DNA of 64,000 nucleotides from Drosophila miranda (GCF_003369915.1 NC_046675.1:12462001-12526000); one strand, 5' to 3'. Positions 22,502 to 36,143 are shown, counted from the stretch's first letter. Numbers and translations are program-made. The notes: generated by a model not told the origin, from the letters alone.

Positions 22502-24339
22502 CTAGTAGACACCATTTATGTTGTTGTGGGCCGCTGAGTAATTGTTTGTGTTGTTGTCCTGTCGCCTCCTCGAGGATCTGTGATTGGTTGTGGCGCTGTC
22601 GGTGCCCGTCACCTTCTCGGCCTCAATGCGTCCGGACAGAAAGTTGGCCACACGCTCCTGGAAATGCAATTTGCTAGTCAGTAAAGTAATCGAGGGAAGT
22701 GGTCTAGTCGTTCTCACCAGATAACTGTTGGTCAGGCCCTGCAGACTGCCGTAGAACGCCAGTGCGCGCTTTAATAGAGATTCAGCCTCCTCCTTGGACA
22801 GGGTCTTCACCTTGTCCAGTCGGGATATTGTGATAATGCGATGGTTAATATATACGATTTGGTGGGCCACTTCTGTGGTGGTGTGTGCCAGGTTTCTGTG
22901 GAAATCAAGTGCCAGATTAGTGGGGAATCAGTAATGAAATATCTTAGAACACTCACCTGGGAATGTTGGATGCTACAGTGGCACTGAAGTTCACCAAATG
23001 CACTACTCTTCTGGCCGATTCCCTTGTGAGGAGCACAATCAACTGCTCCAGGGTGGTTGGCCTCGCCTGGTTCTCGGGCTCATCTGCGCTGAGATATGTC
23101 CACAGTTCCCTAGCCTTTTGCATGGCCTGTTTTGGATCCGTGGCAATCTGTAGGAATGTTCAAGAGCTATTAGGCATGTGGTCTACTTGGAAGGCACTCC
23201 TTTTACTGACCAATTCAACAGCATAGATGAGCACATGGATGGCCTCTTTGCTTTGTTTCTTCAGGGCGCGGGCCTCGGCGATCGTTCTTTGTGTGAGGCG
23301 GCGCTTCAGCTTGCGGGAGAATCGTTGACCGTGGTGGATCGCCTTGATGGCCCCCTTCTCATTGAGTGCCGCTCCGTTATCATCCTCTTGCGGGGCTGCA
23401 AAGCGGATATATTCAAAATTATAATACCATTTTGAATCCCCATTATTTGTAGATGTGTTTTGTGTAACAGCGACTTGAGCGGACCTGAGCCTCCGCTTAT
23501 CTCGTGACTCCAATAATTCACAAGAGATAACCTCCTCGGCTAGCGCCCGACAACGCCATCGCCATCGCAACGTTGGAATTTAAAAATAAACTATGAGCCG
23601 AGCCGTGCTGAGCTGAGCTGAGCAGCATCAGCCACAGCAGAGCGTGAGATGAGTGCACCTTGTCTCAAGGTTACTCACCGTCTGTCTGATCCTGGCCCGT
23701 GCCAATGGGCACCAGATATTTGTCCACGAATTTGTCGCCGGCTGTGAAGGCTCCATCGATGCGATCCGCCGCATAGGTGGTGAGGGGACTCTCCAGCACA
23801 GCAGTGCCAATTTGTTTGACCGAATCGGCGCGCTTGAGGACGGGCCGCACTAGATGATCCGACATGTATTCCTTGGTGTTCCAATACATCTTTAAGCCCA
23901 AAATAATTGCCTTGTAAGCGAATCAAGCCGCATTGGCGGGACGGAGGCCAGTCGCCGGTACTTACCATTTCGGGTGGCAGATAGACCAGAGGAATACGCT
24001 GTTCCAGTATGTCCAGACTCTTGCACATGACATTGTCGATACGCTTCAGGGGATGCTCAAAGAGCTTCACGGCCGGTTGAACGGAGCCATAGGCGGCCGA
24101 AATGGTAGCCTCGGCGGCCTCAAAGTACCAGGAGAACAAACGATTGTTGTTCTTCACCTTGCCGTAGATGTTCTCCACCCGCTTCACGCTCGACTCCACC
24201 AACGGAATGGAGACAATGCGATCGATGGCCTCTAGGTGGAGTCCACTGCCGCCGATAGTTGCAGTTGCTTTAAAAGGATGAAAGGGTATTATGTACTGGA
24301 GATCACATTATGCAACGCGTGCCACTAACACTAACCCAT
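22502..24339 (-). CDS. Lsd-1: Perilipin 1 (lipid storage droplet-1)
   Basis: Seven coding exons on the minus strand: 24336-24339, 23966-24267, 23679-23889, 23211-23395, 22957-23147, 22718-22895, 22502-22657; 408 residues, all junctions in phase. The first coding exon holds only ATGG before GTTAGT, and the second begins CAACTGCAACT, giving MATATIGGSG. The PAT domain runs over roughly residues 20-130 (SIPLVESSVKRVE, LPPEMMYWNTKEYMSDHL). Later exons contain the amphipathic central helices and a basic patch (FSRKLKRRLTQRT). The C-terminus is low-complexity with Ser-Arg and Asn. Perilipin 1 coats lipid droplets and controls lipase access under adipokinetic hormone/PKA signalling. RSSRRRQD near the end offers possible PKA-type sites. 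Retention of the intron after 23211 would add a short alternative tail. Confidence 0.95.
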
Positions 24340-25394
24340 TTGTGTGTGAGAAGGGTGTATAAGAGTCGCTTAGTAAATGAACTGTTCCGGGCACAAGCTA
24401 AATTGCTACTGCTTCCACTCTTCGATCGACTCGTGCTTGTATTTGAATTCCCAAAATCACGTCGCGTTCTAAGTTGCTCGCACCGATCGCGCCTCCCTTT
24501 TAAGCGGTACGGGATGTGTATTCAGACTAAATCGTAGTCGTCCACTTTCTGGACACCACTCCACTCGCATCATGTTCGTTTTGACCCTTAACACTCGCGC
24601 GCGCGATAAGGACGCTCGCTCTTTCTATATGCACAAACACACCGTGCACCTCGACATTTTTCCAATGCCTTATCATGAACATGCCATTATAGAAAGCTCT
24701 GAACGAGTTCCAAAGTTCAACCGGATTATACTACCACATAGACCTACGTGTGTTTAAATTAGGAACTCCAAGCATGTGAATCACTTGTCGTCGTCTATCT
24801 CAGCAGCGATCGTAATTTTATAGGCAGTAATCGCCTGATCAACTATCGAATCATATGGCGCTAATTTAGAACAAGTGACGAAAGAGCCGAATCGAGTCCA
24901 AACTGCAGTTCAACATAATAATTGCGGAGGCGTTCAGGTCGTTGTGCCCGCAAGTCCCGAGTCCGAGTCCGAGTCTGCCGTGCCAGACAGCGTTAAATTC
25001 AATTTAGCGGCTCGCTATTGTCTGTGCCGGTTGCTAAGTAGCTCATTTCTGTAATCAGCCAGACAGACTGTTTTATTACACCAGCAAAGAGCTAGATAAT
25101 GTAAGTAAACCTTTGAGCTGTAGACTTGGACAATGTCTTGATCATAGAAACGAAATTCAATTTCAAATTCAACTGTAGATGAATAACCAATCGAATAAAA
25201 CTAATCAAAGTATCAGCCCAGTACTGTAAGGTGGTACGGAGAAACTCGTTCAGTGTTGTAAAGCCAGGCTTCTTTTGGTAAATTTGTTTGTTGCGTGTTT
25301 GTTTTTGTGTTAACTGCGTTTTTGTCCATTAATTCCTCGAATTTACATTCAAAAACTATGTTTAGCTATTAAGTAAAACCGTTGTAGTCCCAAT
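24340..25394. promoter_or_regulatory. Intergenic region between Lsd-1 and the secreted-protein gene
   Basis: Divergent promoters are expected here. A donor-like GTAAGTAAAC at 25100-25109 follows a stretch compatible with a non-coding first exon of the downstream plus-strand gene; a possible acceptor GTTTAG lies at about 25361-25366. GAGTCC repeats occur at 24958-24978. No open frame in the region has coding character. Confidence 0.35.
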
Positions 25395-27522
25395 ATGAAT
25401 GTTCACCTAAGGGTTATCTGCCTTTTGGGCTTCGTGAGCTCAGGTCAGTACGCGTGCTTCACTCTCAAGCCACACCCAAGCGCGCCTCGCCTAAAAAGCA
25501 AAGCAGCTTCAATGTGATGTGATTCATGTGGCCTAATCTTTAAAATTTGTATTTATTTTTAGCGCTTGCACAATTCAATCAAAATCAAATTGAGCAACGC
25601 AACTGTATTATACCGAAGATACTGCAGGGATCTTGGTTTTCATGGGAGACCGGCCTGCCCACACAGACGGTGATCGATGCCACTTCGATGTCGAGTCGAG
25701 GCTATTGTATCAACTACATGCGCCATCACGGGGACGAGTATTCATTTGTATTCAAAGAAAAGACAAAGGACTGCTATCACTGCGTCAACACGAAAATCCG
25801 TACGTTAAATGTGTTTGAAAAGTACGAGGGTCCGTGTCTGAGCTTGCCCCCCGGCCAGAAGCCTACGGTGGAGAACATCTGCAGGAACATTAAGGATGAC
25901 CAGCAGCTGATAACGCTCTTCAACGAGAACTTTGTGCCCATCAATTGCCGCTCGTCGCTGGAGGGCGTGTGGCATTTTACATATCAAGTAGGTCTTCAAC
26001 CAAATTAATTAAGCACAATTAAGCTAGCAGCCATAATGATGGACCCCATCTGAAAATTTCTTTTCGTGCAGAATCGTTTCCGTTTTACGGGCGTGTGCGA
26101 TCAACCGGATGCACGCATACAGTCGTGCCAAACAGCTGGCACCCAGTTTCTTATACAGAATCAAAAGTTCAACATCACTTATCAGAAATGCGAGGGCATG
26201 GATGGCACATTCAGCGGCCCTGTTGAGTTCAGTTGCCTGGGCGATTGGTTTGTGGGAAAGAACCATTACTTTGCAGTGGCAAACACGAAGGAATCGCGCA
26301 AAGATGAGAAATACCGTTGCTTCCTCAAGAATCGAGACGATGATCTGTACGTTGGTGTCTCCATCACGGCCGAGTGCAATACACTAAAGACGCCCGAGAC
26401 ATCGCCAGAGCGCCTGAAGCTGACCCCCGTCAAAGCTGAGTTTGTGGAACCGGGCTGCACGCTGCCGCAAAACTTTAGCGGCGAGTGGGTGAACACGGCC
26501 AACATTGACGCCGATGTGTCCATCAGCGAGACGCACATCAATGAGACTTATTATCCCGACAAAGCTCGTTACCGCAAGACAATCTATGTGTGCCGCGAGC
26601 GGCGTGGCAACAGGGTGATGATGGCCCGTCTCACGGTCGATGGATGCCAAAAGGATTATGTGTGCTTCGATTTCATGCCCCGCCATCATAACATCATACG
26701 CTACCGCAGAGGCTTGGCCGTGATCAAGGATGATTTCAGTACGGTATGCTCGTGGGTGCAGTTCCCCAATTCGGAGGCCTGGAAATATGACTTGTTCCTC
26801 GCCAGGAATCCAGTGCCCGTTCGCTGTCCGGTGGCTGGAAAATTCAACTTTACCCAAAGAGGAGAGCATCCCTTCAGAACGAGGCATGTGTTTAATTGAT
26901 TTATTCTTTGTAGACGAAGCTAATCGTAAATCTTTGCAGGATCCTTGGTGGTGTGACCTTGAGTCCCCGTCCGGACATTCATTGCAAGCAGAATATTTCC
27001 GATTTGTCCGTCTGCGATACGGACCAAAAGGAACTGGCTGTCGATGAGAACTATTGCCTGTCTGTTGATCATTTGGGACGGCCGGTGGACATCTACAGTG
27101 ATCCGGATTATCGCATGCAGTGCATTGGTTTCTGGAAGGAGAACCTAAAGTCCTATCTGATTACGTACGACGATTTGGATCCGCTTTCCAAGTACCGCTG
27201 CTGGGTGTATCAGCGCGCCGACCTCAACCGTGTTCTAATGTCGCAGGCTGTGGGCGCCTTCTGTAAACTGGAACAGGATGTGACCTCATGGAATCATTCC
27301 GAAGGGGCAGCGGTGGCCATCGATGCTGTTGAATACGAGCGTGAACGCGACGATTGCCCCATGTACTTTGACGATGGCTTGAATCCTTGGAGACCATCGG
27401 ATGCCTCGAACATTATCTTCGACTGGGATTTCTACAGAGCCGGAGCGTCAGCCATAAATGGAAAACTGGCCACGGCCATTGCTATGGCCTGTATGCTGTT
27501 CACATATTTAGTCGCTCACTGA
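25395..27522 (+). CDS. Secreted or GPI-anchored cysteine-rich protein, function unknown
   Basis: Four exons: 25395-25443, 25563-25987, 26072-26883, 26940-27522; 622 residues. The first exon encodes most of a signal peptide (MNVHLRVICLLGFVSSALA). The mature chain has many paired cysteines and repeated W/F-x-C modules (for example LEGVWHFTYQ, FSGEWVN, GSWFSWE). These recall the tandem extracellular DUF7042-7045-type domains of insect proteins that I cannot assign a function. The C-terminus ends in a hydrophobic run (AIAMACMLFTYLVAH) after a small-residue site (GASAING), typical of a GPI anchor. The third intron uses a GC donor (GCATGT at 26884). The downstream exon only stays in frame with that choice. 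I do not recognise a named gene. Confidence 0.82.
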
Positions 27523-27928
27523 GTTCAAAGTATTTTTAATTTTACCAACGAAGGAATTACGTTCCGTCCATTTATTTTTCATTCACAGTGTCTTTTTAAA
27601 CATAGAAAATATCGGTGTGCCTTTTAATGCAAATACTGCCCTTTTAGATGAAATTTGTAACCTAGCTTGTAAGTCAACAAACATCCCATATCAAGTTTGT
27701 AATTAGTATCAGCAATTCCGTCCCCGAATGAATCTCAAACTTTTTACGTAAACAATTTAAGCAGCTTAATAAAATGTGTGAAACAACGTCTTTTGTATTT
27801 CGATAAATCTAGTGACCGATAGAATCGACACAGCAACTCTGCTTTTAGTGTTGAAAACAAGTCGGCCGTGTTGAACGAATCAAGAGAATTTTTATAATTT
27901 GTAAAAAATTCATAATTCCTATACAAGC
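27523..27928. other. 3' flank of the secreted-protein gene and SdhD leader
   Basis: About 400 bases without coding signal. An AATAAA at 27767-27772 may be the polyadenylation signal of the upstream gene. The SdhD start follows within 160 bases, so the two genes are closely spaced. Confidence 0.4.
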
Positions 27929-28713
27929 ATGTCGCTATCATTGGTCCTGCGTGGCGCCGTCCGCTGTAATGGTAAGCATTAAACGGACTGCCACATTCCG
28001 CGGAGCCTGGCAGGAAACTGTTTTTATTATATAACCAAACTGTTTGTTGGTATCCCGCAACTAGCCGCAAATCTCGTTAAGTCGGCGCGGATATCGCCAC
28101 TGAAGGCCTATTCCACAATTGTGGCCAATGCCCAACGTCAGACTCTTAAGCCCCTGGCTCTGACCAAGATGGTTGCGGTGAGTGCATCAATGACCTGGCC
28201 TGACCGGACCGAATGATGTAGGATAATAATCCCTGCCTGTTCTTTCAGCCCGTAGTTCGGGAGATCTCTGTGAGTGCACCACGCATGGCTTCGGCTGAGT
28301 CCAGCCACACAGCCATGTGGACACTGGAACGCCTGGTATCGGTTGGTCTGTTGGCCATTATTCCAGCTGCTTTCATTGTCCCATCCCAGATACTAGATGC
28401 TCTGCTGGCCATCTCAGTGGTTATTCACGCCCATTGGTATGCACATTTCTGCTGCCCGGGATAAAGGGAAAAACGAATCACAGATTATAATTATTATTGC
28501 AGGGGTGTTGAGGCCATGGTTGTCGACTACATGCGTCCATCTGTGGTGGGAAATATTCTGCCGAAGGTGGCACACATCGCACTCATCGTTCTCTCGGTGG
28601 CCACACTGGGAGGCCTCTTCTACTTCATCCAAAATGATGTGGGTCTGGCCAACGGCATTAAGCGCTTCTGGGCCATCAAGGGCAAGGATGCTGAGGAGAA
28701 GAAGCAGTCTTAA
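27929..28713 (+). CDS. SdhD: Succinate dehydrogenase cytochrome b small subunit, mitochondrial
   Basis: Four exons: 27929-27971, 28065-28177, 28249-28436, 28503-28713; 184 residues. The N-terminal ~65 residues are rich in Arg, Ser and Ala without acids, a mitochondrial presequence. The mature part has three membrane helices (LERLVSVGLLAIIPAAF, a second around LLAISVVIHAHW, a third around VAHIALIVLSVATLGGLFYF). The helix-2 segment HAHWGVEAMVVDY holds the haem-ligand His and the Asp-Tyr that contacts ubiquinone. The subunit anchors complex II in the inner membrane. Length and topology are normal for CybS. Confidence 0.95.
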
Positions 28714-28989
28714 AGTATTCAACCGCTCGATAAACACGCAAAGCCAACCCGTTATTTATTGATAGCTTTGTGTGCTCCAAAATCCCCGCCCCGGCAAATA
28801 TATAGTCACTAAATAAATAAATTGTATAAAGAGAAAGGCGCACATGTTTTTACAAAAATTGTAATTTTCAACAAAATCAGAGAACTGCACCTATTTCATT
28901 AGTTGGGAAACGTTAATGGGGGAACAAGCTGTTCCAGTTACGTATGGTAATCTAGGCAATAAACATTTTGTGCTATTGAACATCTTAGG
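28714..28989. other. Convergent 3' ends of SdhD and Plip
   Basis: No coding signal. AATAAATAAA at 28813-28822 is the likely SdhD polyadenylation signal. The two genes end within 280 bases of each other. Confidence 0.5.
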
Positions 28990-29963
28990 TCATGACTTTG
29001 CTTGCACATTATTTGTGTAGAATAATCTGAGGGCGTCCCATTGTTTGGTGTGCAGTAAAATATGCGGACGACACGCACGCATGTGATCTACAGCTTCGTC
29101 TGGGGTCCATCCATTTTTCTGCAAAACAATAGATTCCAGATAAAACCTTACTTGAAAAATGAACCTTTAACCTACCATCATCAGATAACATCCGACCAAG
29201 GTGGCACTGCGCGTTCTGCCTGCCTTGCAGTGTACATAGACAGAGCCAACATTCTCTGGCGACTGCGTGGAGCTCAGTCCGCTGATGCGATTGGACAGAG
29301 GCAGGAACTTATTGATGAACTCTACGCCGCGGAAGAGCTTCTCCTGGTTGGGCGACTCGAAGATGTCGGTGGTGGCCAGCTGTAGGAACTCGACGTTAAG
29401 TTTCCGCCATTTATCAGTATTGTTCGAGAAGGCTGTCAGCTCGTAGTCCTCGTTCATGGACACCACCGCCTTCATGTTCTCCTTCTGAATCAACTGTTGA
29501 TCAACCAAGGCTTAAGATTAAGCTGTGGGGTCTCAATTTAACTTAACTTACGTCATTGGCTTGATTCCGAAAGGGGAGTGCTCCTAGTATGACAGTGTCG
29601 TCAATGCGGTCGTACCAATTCCTGGCGGAAGCTTTCTCCATCAGGACATTGTAGAGCAGGGTGGGGTAGAAGGACACACGTGCGAACATAGCAGCCTTAA
29701 ATTATAGATGGGGACACACACACAAATGGAATGGTTATTCTGTTTTGGGCAGCGTGGAGCGCGCAACAGCTGTAAACTTTCACCAGCTCGCTGGGGGGGG
29801 GGGGGCAGATGAGCATGAGCACAGAATATGGTTGTCTTGTCTGTCTGTCTTGCTTGAGGCGCGCTTTGGAACTGGTTTCGGTTTCCGATGAGCCAGCCGC
29901 TTTTGAAGCAGTCCAACCACTCGTGTCTGGCAGTAATCTCGCGCTACTTACACTCATCTCCAT
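28990..29963 (-). CDS. Plip: PTEN-like phosphatidylglycerophosphate phosphatase (PTPMT1 family)
   Basis: Four coding exons on the minus strand: 29952-29963, 29552-29695, 29176-29493, 28990-29118; 200 residues. The dual-specificity phosphatase loop [10 protein letters not shown] (catalytic C141, R147) and the upstream SMNEDYE match PTPMT1, which dephosphorylates phosphatidylglycerophosphate in mitochondrial cardiolipin synthesis. The start MEMS is encoded by a 12-base exon spliced in frame to [16 protein letters not shown]. If that exon is not used, the Met at 29689 gives the form starting MFARVSFYP. The segment LFYPTLLYN-like is conserved in animal PTPMT1 and lies in the targeting region. Confidence 0.93.
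29793..29805 (+). repeat. Poly-G run of 13 in the first Plip intron
   Basis: Thirteen consecutive G inside the intron between the 12-base first exon and exon 2. Such runs are prone to sequencing length error and may form G-quadruplex-like structure. It does not touch coding sequence. Confidence 0.8.
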
Positions 29964-30177
29964 GCCGGTTGGAGCTCAGCTGCTGGTGGGTTCGAGACAA
30001 TAGTGATTCACGTGTGTACAATGCCGCCTCGTCTTCTAATTAGTATACTCCCAAATTATCACCCCAATCTCGTCTGAAATGCGTCTGACTTGTACGTCCA
30101 CCTGCCGCCCCGCACCATTTGCATAACGAAACAAAAGATTGGAACAAAACGTATGTTTTCTAACGTGGACTGTTCAA

Positions 30178-30207
30178 CACTGGCAACGCTGGCAACGCTC
30201 GCAACAC
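30178..30207 (+). promoter_or_regulatory. Tandem Motif 8-like promoter elements between Plip and Hrd3
   Basis: Three near-identical copies of GGCAACGCT-type sequence (CTGGCAACGCTGGCAACGCT, then CGCAACAC) lie in the 560-base gap between the divergent Plip and Hrd3 starts. This fits the fly core-promoter Motif 8 consensus (GGCARCGSYSS). Which gene it serves cannot be read from sequence. Confidence 0.5.
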
Positions 30208-30524
30208 TAAAGACCACAAATTGCAACAAAAAAAAAAAGGAAAACTAAAGAATCTTACGTGTGAAAAATTAATAAAAGGTGGCATAGGAATATCAATCGC
30301 CAATCGAGTGTGATTGAAAATGCACCAGCGATAATCAGCACGGTCGAACAGTGAAAACGGTACAAATCTGCTGGACTCCCTACCCCCCTCCCCAGCGAAG
30401 AAGAAGTAAATAACACAACACGTCAGAAGTAAAGAGGCATAAAGAGAGGCAAAGAAAAGTAGATCAAATTTCGTGTTGTGTATATTTATGCTGAAAATTT
30501 CCGAATACCCACAGAGATAGCACC

Positions 30525-33268
<2,744 letters not shown>

Positions 33269-33570
33269 TCTTAGTGAGAGTTGGTTTAATCATCCCCCCC
33301 CTAGTTTAATTTAGTGTGCGTGTAAATATTTATCATCTAATTTCGCCCGATTTAATATTTTCTATTAACTCAAAAACGACCTTTTAGATATCGTACTCAA
33401 ATTATAAATGTTGTACTGATCAAAAAAATCAAAGAAAAAACCGATTGTGAATATGTGAACATTTTTGTGTTAGAATTTCTGAATAGTTTGGTTTATTAGA
33501 GGGGGATTTCGTAGAGCAATTACCAAATGACAATGTGTTTGGGTTTGGGTTAAACTGCAAATTTGTAGCC

Positions 33571-34980
33571 TTAAGCGTAGTAATTAAGATTAGCCTTCTT
33601 TTTCGCCTGGACCTCCATGATGGCGTCCATGAAGTCCTCGTGCGTCACCGAGCTGGCAGACCGACGCAGGGCAATCATGCCGGCCTCCACACAGACAGCC
33701 TTGCATTGGGCGCCGTTGAAGTCATCTGTGGACCGCGACAGTTCCTCAAAGTTCACATCGGTGCTGACGTTCATTTTCCTGGAGTGGATCTGCATGATGC
33801 GTGCCCGTGCCTCCTCGTTGGGATGGGGGAACTCGATTTTACGATCCAGACGGCCGGAACGTAGCAGAGCGGGATCCAGAATATCCACACGATTGGTGGC
33901 GGCAATTACCTTAATGTCGGCCGTCGAGCTGAAGCCATCCAATTGGTTGAGCAGCTCCAACATGGTACGTTGCACCTCACGATCGCCGGCCTTCTCAGAG
34001 TCAAATCGCTTTGTGCCAATGGCGTCCAGTTCATCAATGAAGATAATGGCCGGTGCCTTCTCCTTGGCCAAAGCGAAGGCATCGCGCACCAGCTTGGCGC
34101 CATCACCGATAAACATCTGCACCAGCTGCGGTCCGGCCAGCTTGAGGAAAGTGGACTTGGTCTGGGCGGCACAGGCACGGGCCAGAAGAGTCTTTCCCGT
34201 ACCGGGTGGGCCATACAGAAGGACACCTTATCAAATGTGGATGGTTAAATATCACACTAACTAGAATTTCCATGTGGATTGTTTACCTTTCGGTGGATGA
34301 ATGCCCAGATTTTTGAATTTCTCCTTGTGCGTCATGGGCAGCACCACGGCCTCGATGAGCTCCTGAATCTGCTTGTCCAGACCACCGATATCGGAATACT
34401 GCTCTGTGGGTCGCTCATCTACTTCCATGGCCTTGACGCGAGCATCATACTCAGCTGGCAGGGTTTCCAAAATAAGATACGAGTCCTTGTTGACGCCGAC
34501 CAGATCGCCGGGCTTCAGTTTCTCGGCATCGACCAGCCCGATGACGGGCAGGAAATACGCCTGACGCGTGGAAGTTTTGATTACGGCGCACTTGCCCTTT
34601 CGCTGGTTATCCAGCACCGTGACCGAGCCGTCGTCCTCCTCCTCCTGCGGATCAACGTCCAACAATTCTATGACGTTTGACACCAGGTACGGCAGCGTTT
34701 TGTTAACCTACAAAGATTGAGAATCAGTCTCGATTTTCTACCCTGATGGGCATGTAAGTGCTGATGGTACCTTGATTTTCTCCGTGTTATCTTTGATTTT
34801 CTCATTTTGCGCTTGTATTTCGTGCGTGATGCGCATCACCTCGCTCTTCATGATCTTTATTTCGTTGTCCATTAGTCGAGTCCTGCTCACAATCTCATCG
34901 GTGGACATACGCAACACCTCCTCACCCAGCGACTCCTCGCCATCCTCCCATATCGATTTGTCTTCCAGAGTCTGAGCCAT
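33571..34980 (-). CDS. Rpt5: 26S proteasome regulatory ATPase Rpt5 (Tbp-1)
   Basis: Three exons on the minus strand: 34771-34980, 34287-34707, 33571-34226; 428 residues. It starts with an N-terminal coiled coil ([17 protein letters not shown]), followed by an OB-type domain and the AAA+ module: Walker A GPPGTGKT (about 216-223), Walker [12 protein letters not shown], and the second region of homology with [13 protein letters not shown]. The C-terminus LNYYA is the HbYX motif that docks into the 20S alpha-ring and opens the gate. The protein unfolds substrates as part of the Rpt1-6 ring. Its start lies ~125 bases from the Motif 6 end of dispersed repeat copy C. Confidence 0.97.
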
Positions 34981-35103
34981 TATTGGAAAGCTTGTGGACT
35001 GGCTATACAAGTATCTAAGTTAAATTAAATGATCTTTTCCTTATACTGTCGATGACTTGTAAATTTTCTTGTTTTCAGTGCCAAAATTGACAGCCGATTT
35101 CAC

Positions 35104-35360
35104 CGATAAAATATACCGTCCGACCCTCAGAAATATACCAAAATATACCATCTCATTTTAAAAATATACCGTAAATACTGTCGAATGTAAGTTCTATTAT
35201 ACATATTCTGATTTTGATATTCTGTGGAATATTATAAGCTAGATAGAATATTTAGCCATGCCCACATAATTTTACACCATTGACGAATTAATTTTCTACT
35301 TGACTGGCTTATTCTAAATACTTGCTTTTATTGGATCTTGTCTAAAAAAAGAATTTAGCG
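35104..35360 (-). repeat. Dispersed repeat, copy C, ending in the Rpt5 promoter
   Basis: Same orientation and word order as copy A: ATAAAATATACCGTCCGACC, then AAATATACC repeats, TTATACATATTC, TTTAGCCATGCCCACATAA and CTTGCTTTTATTGGATC. Read on the minus strand its end gives GGACGGTATATTTT (a Motif 6 match), pointing toward Rpt5, which starts at 34980. Confidence 0.7.
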
Positions 35361-35477
35361 AAGGTCAAACAAAAAACTTTTAAGTTTTCTTGTTTTTCTG
35401 ACAACTAATCGTGGTGTTGGAAAGGCAGGCGCCGTATATCGGAGCGGCGATAAAACCTCTTTTTACGCAAAATGCAA

Positions 35478-35704
35478 TAAAAGCAAGTATTTAAAATATG
35501 CCAGTTAAGTAGAAAATTTAAAATATGCCAGTTAAGTAGAAAATTTAAAATATGCCAGTTAAGTAGAAAATTGATCAATGAATCGTATAAAATTATGTGG
35601 GGAGGGCTGAGAGATCTAAATAGCTAGTAAAATTCTACGGAATATCAAAATCAGAATATGTATATTTACGGTAAATTTTTAAAATTGGACGGCATATTTG
35701 TTCG
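35478..35704 (+). repeat. Dispersed repeat, inverted copy C'
   Basis: Facing copy C head-away: AAAGCAAGTATTTAAAATATG first, AATTATGTGGGGAGGGCTGA, ACGGAATATCAAAA, and GACGGCATATTT at the end. Together C and C' flank ~115 bases of unrelated sequence (35362-35477), so the pair forms a large imperfect inverted repeat or a composite unit. Confidence 0.65.
35490..35572 (+). repeat. 27-bp tandem repeat, three copies, inside copy C'
   Basis: The unit TTTAAAATATGCCAGTTAAG plus TAGAAAA occurs three times (starting 35490, 35517 and 35544), perfect by eye. The related copy B2 has a single unit, so the array expanded locally. Confidence 0.85.
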
Positions 35705-35817
35705 GATTTTCTTGTTTTCTTGCCACCACGTCTACCTCACACACCACGGAATTTTTATACTTTTCATAGTTTTTTCTAGTATTTTCCAGTATATTTTAAG
35801 ACGCGTTATGAACTCAC

Positions 35818-35932
35818 CTTCTTGTCCAATGCACCAATGTAGAAACCGTGTCGAAATGGCAGTAAGAGCCATGTCCCAGGCCGCATCGAATACTAATTCT
35901 TGATCAGAATTAAATTCCTGATCGTTTGCCAT
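35818..35932 (-). CDS. Orphan first exon of an unidentified minus-strand gene or gene remnant
   Basis: On the minus strand ATG 35932 opens 38 codons (MANDQEFNSDQELVFDAAWD then MALTAISTRFLHWCIGQE), ending with one base before a consensus donor GTGAGT (35817-35812). Composition is protein-like and not repeat-like. The only space for later exons before the Rpt5 start is filled by repeats C and C'. A weak candidate acceptor lies in the unique island between them (near 35457) but I could not build a convincing continuation. It may be a gene cut by repeat insertion, or one whose next exon is very distant. I do not recognise the protein. Confidence 0.35.
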
Positions 35933-36130
35933 CAAAATCTAATTTTTTTTCAAAAAAGTCGGAAAAAGGCATGTCAAAAATTTGATAACGGAGGATTTTC
36001 ACACTGGCGCTTCCATGGGGCTTATATGAAAAAAGACGGGCAAAAAATTTTGAATCGTACACATTTCCCCTTCAGGTGGCGCCTTTAGTAATTACATGAA
36101 AATGTATTTAATATGTAGCAAAGTTGTAGT

Positions 36131-36143
36131 AAGCGTGTAGTTA
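36131..36143. repeat. Target-site duplication, left copy, of the LOA-like element
   Basis: AAGCGTGTAGTTA here is repeated exactly at 41126-41138, immediately outside both ends of the retrotransposon. This fixes its boundaries at 36144-41125 and shows target-primed insertion. Confidence 0.85.

Noticed and set aside
22657-22718. Lsd-1 frame continuing through the last intron (ends in a run containing LTSKLHFQ)
   Set aside because: The intron has good donor and acceptor sites and the spliced form restores the expected ERVANFLSGRIEAEK; read-through at most gives a minor isoform.
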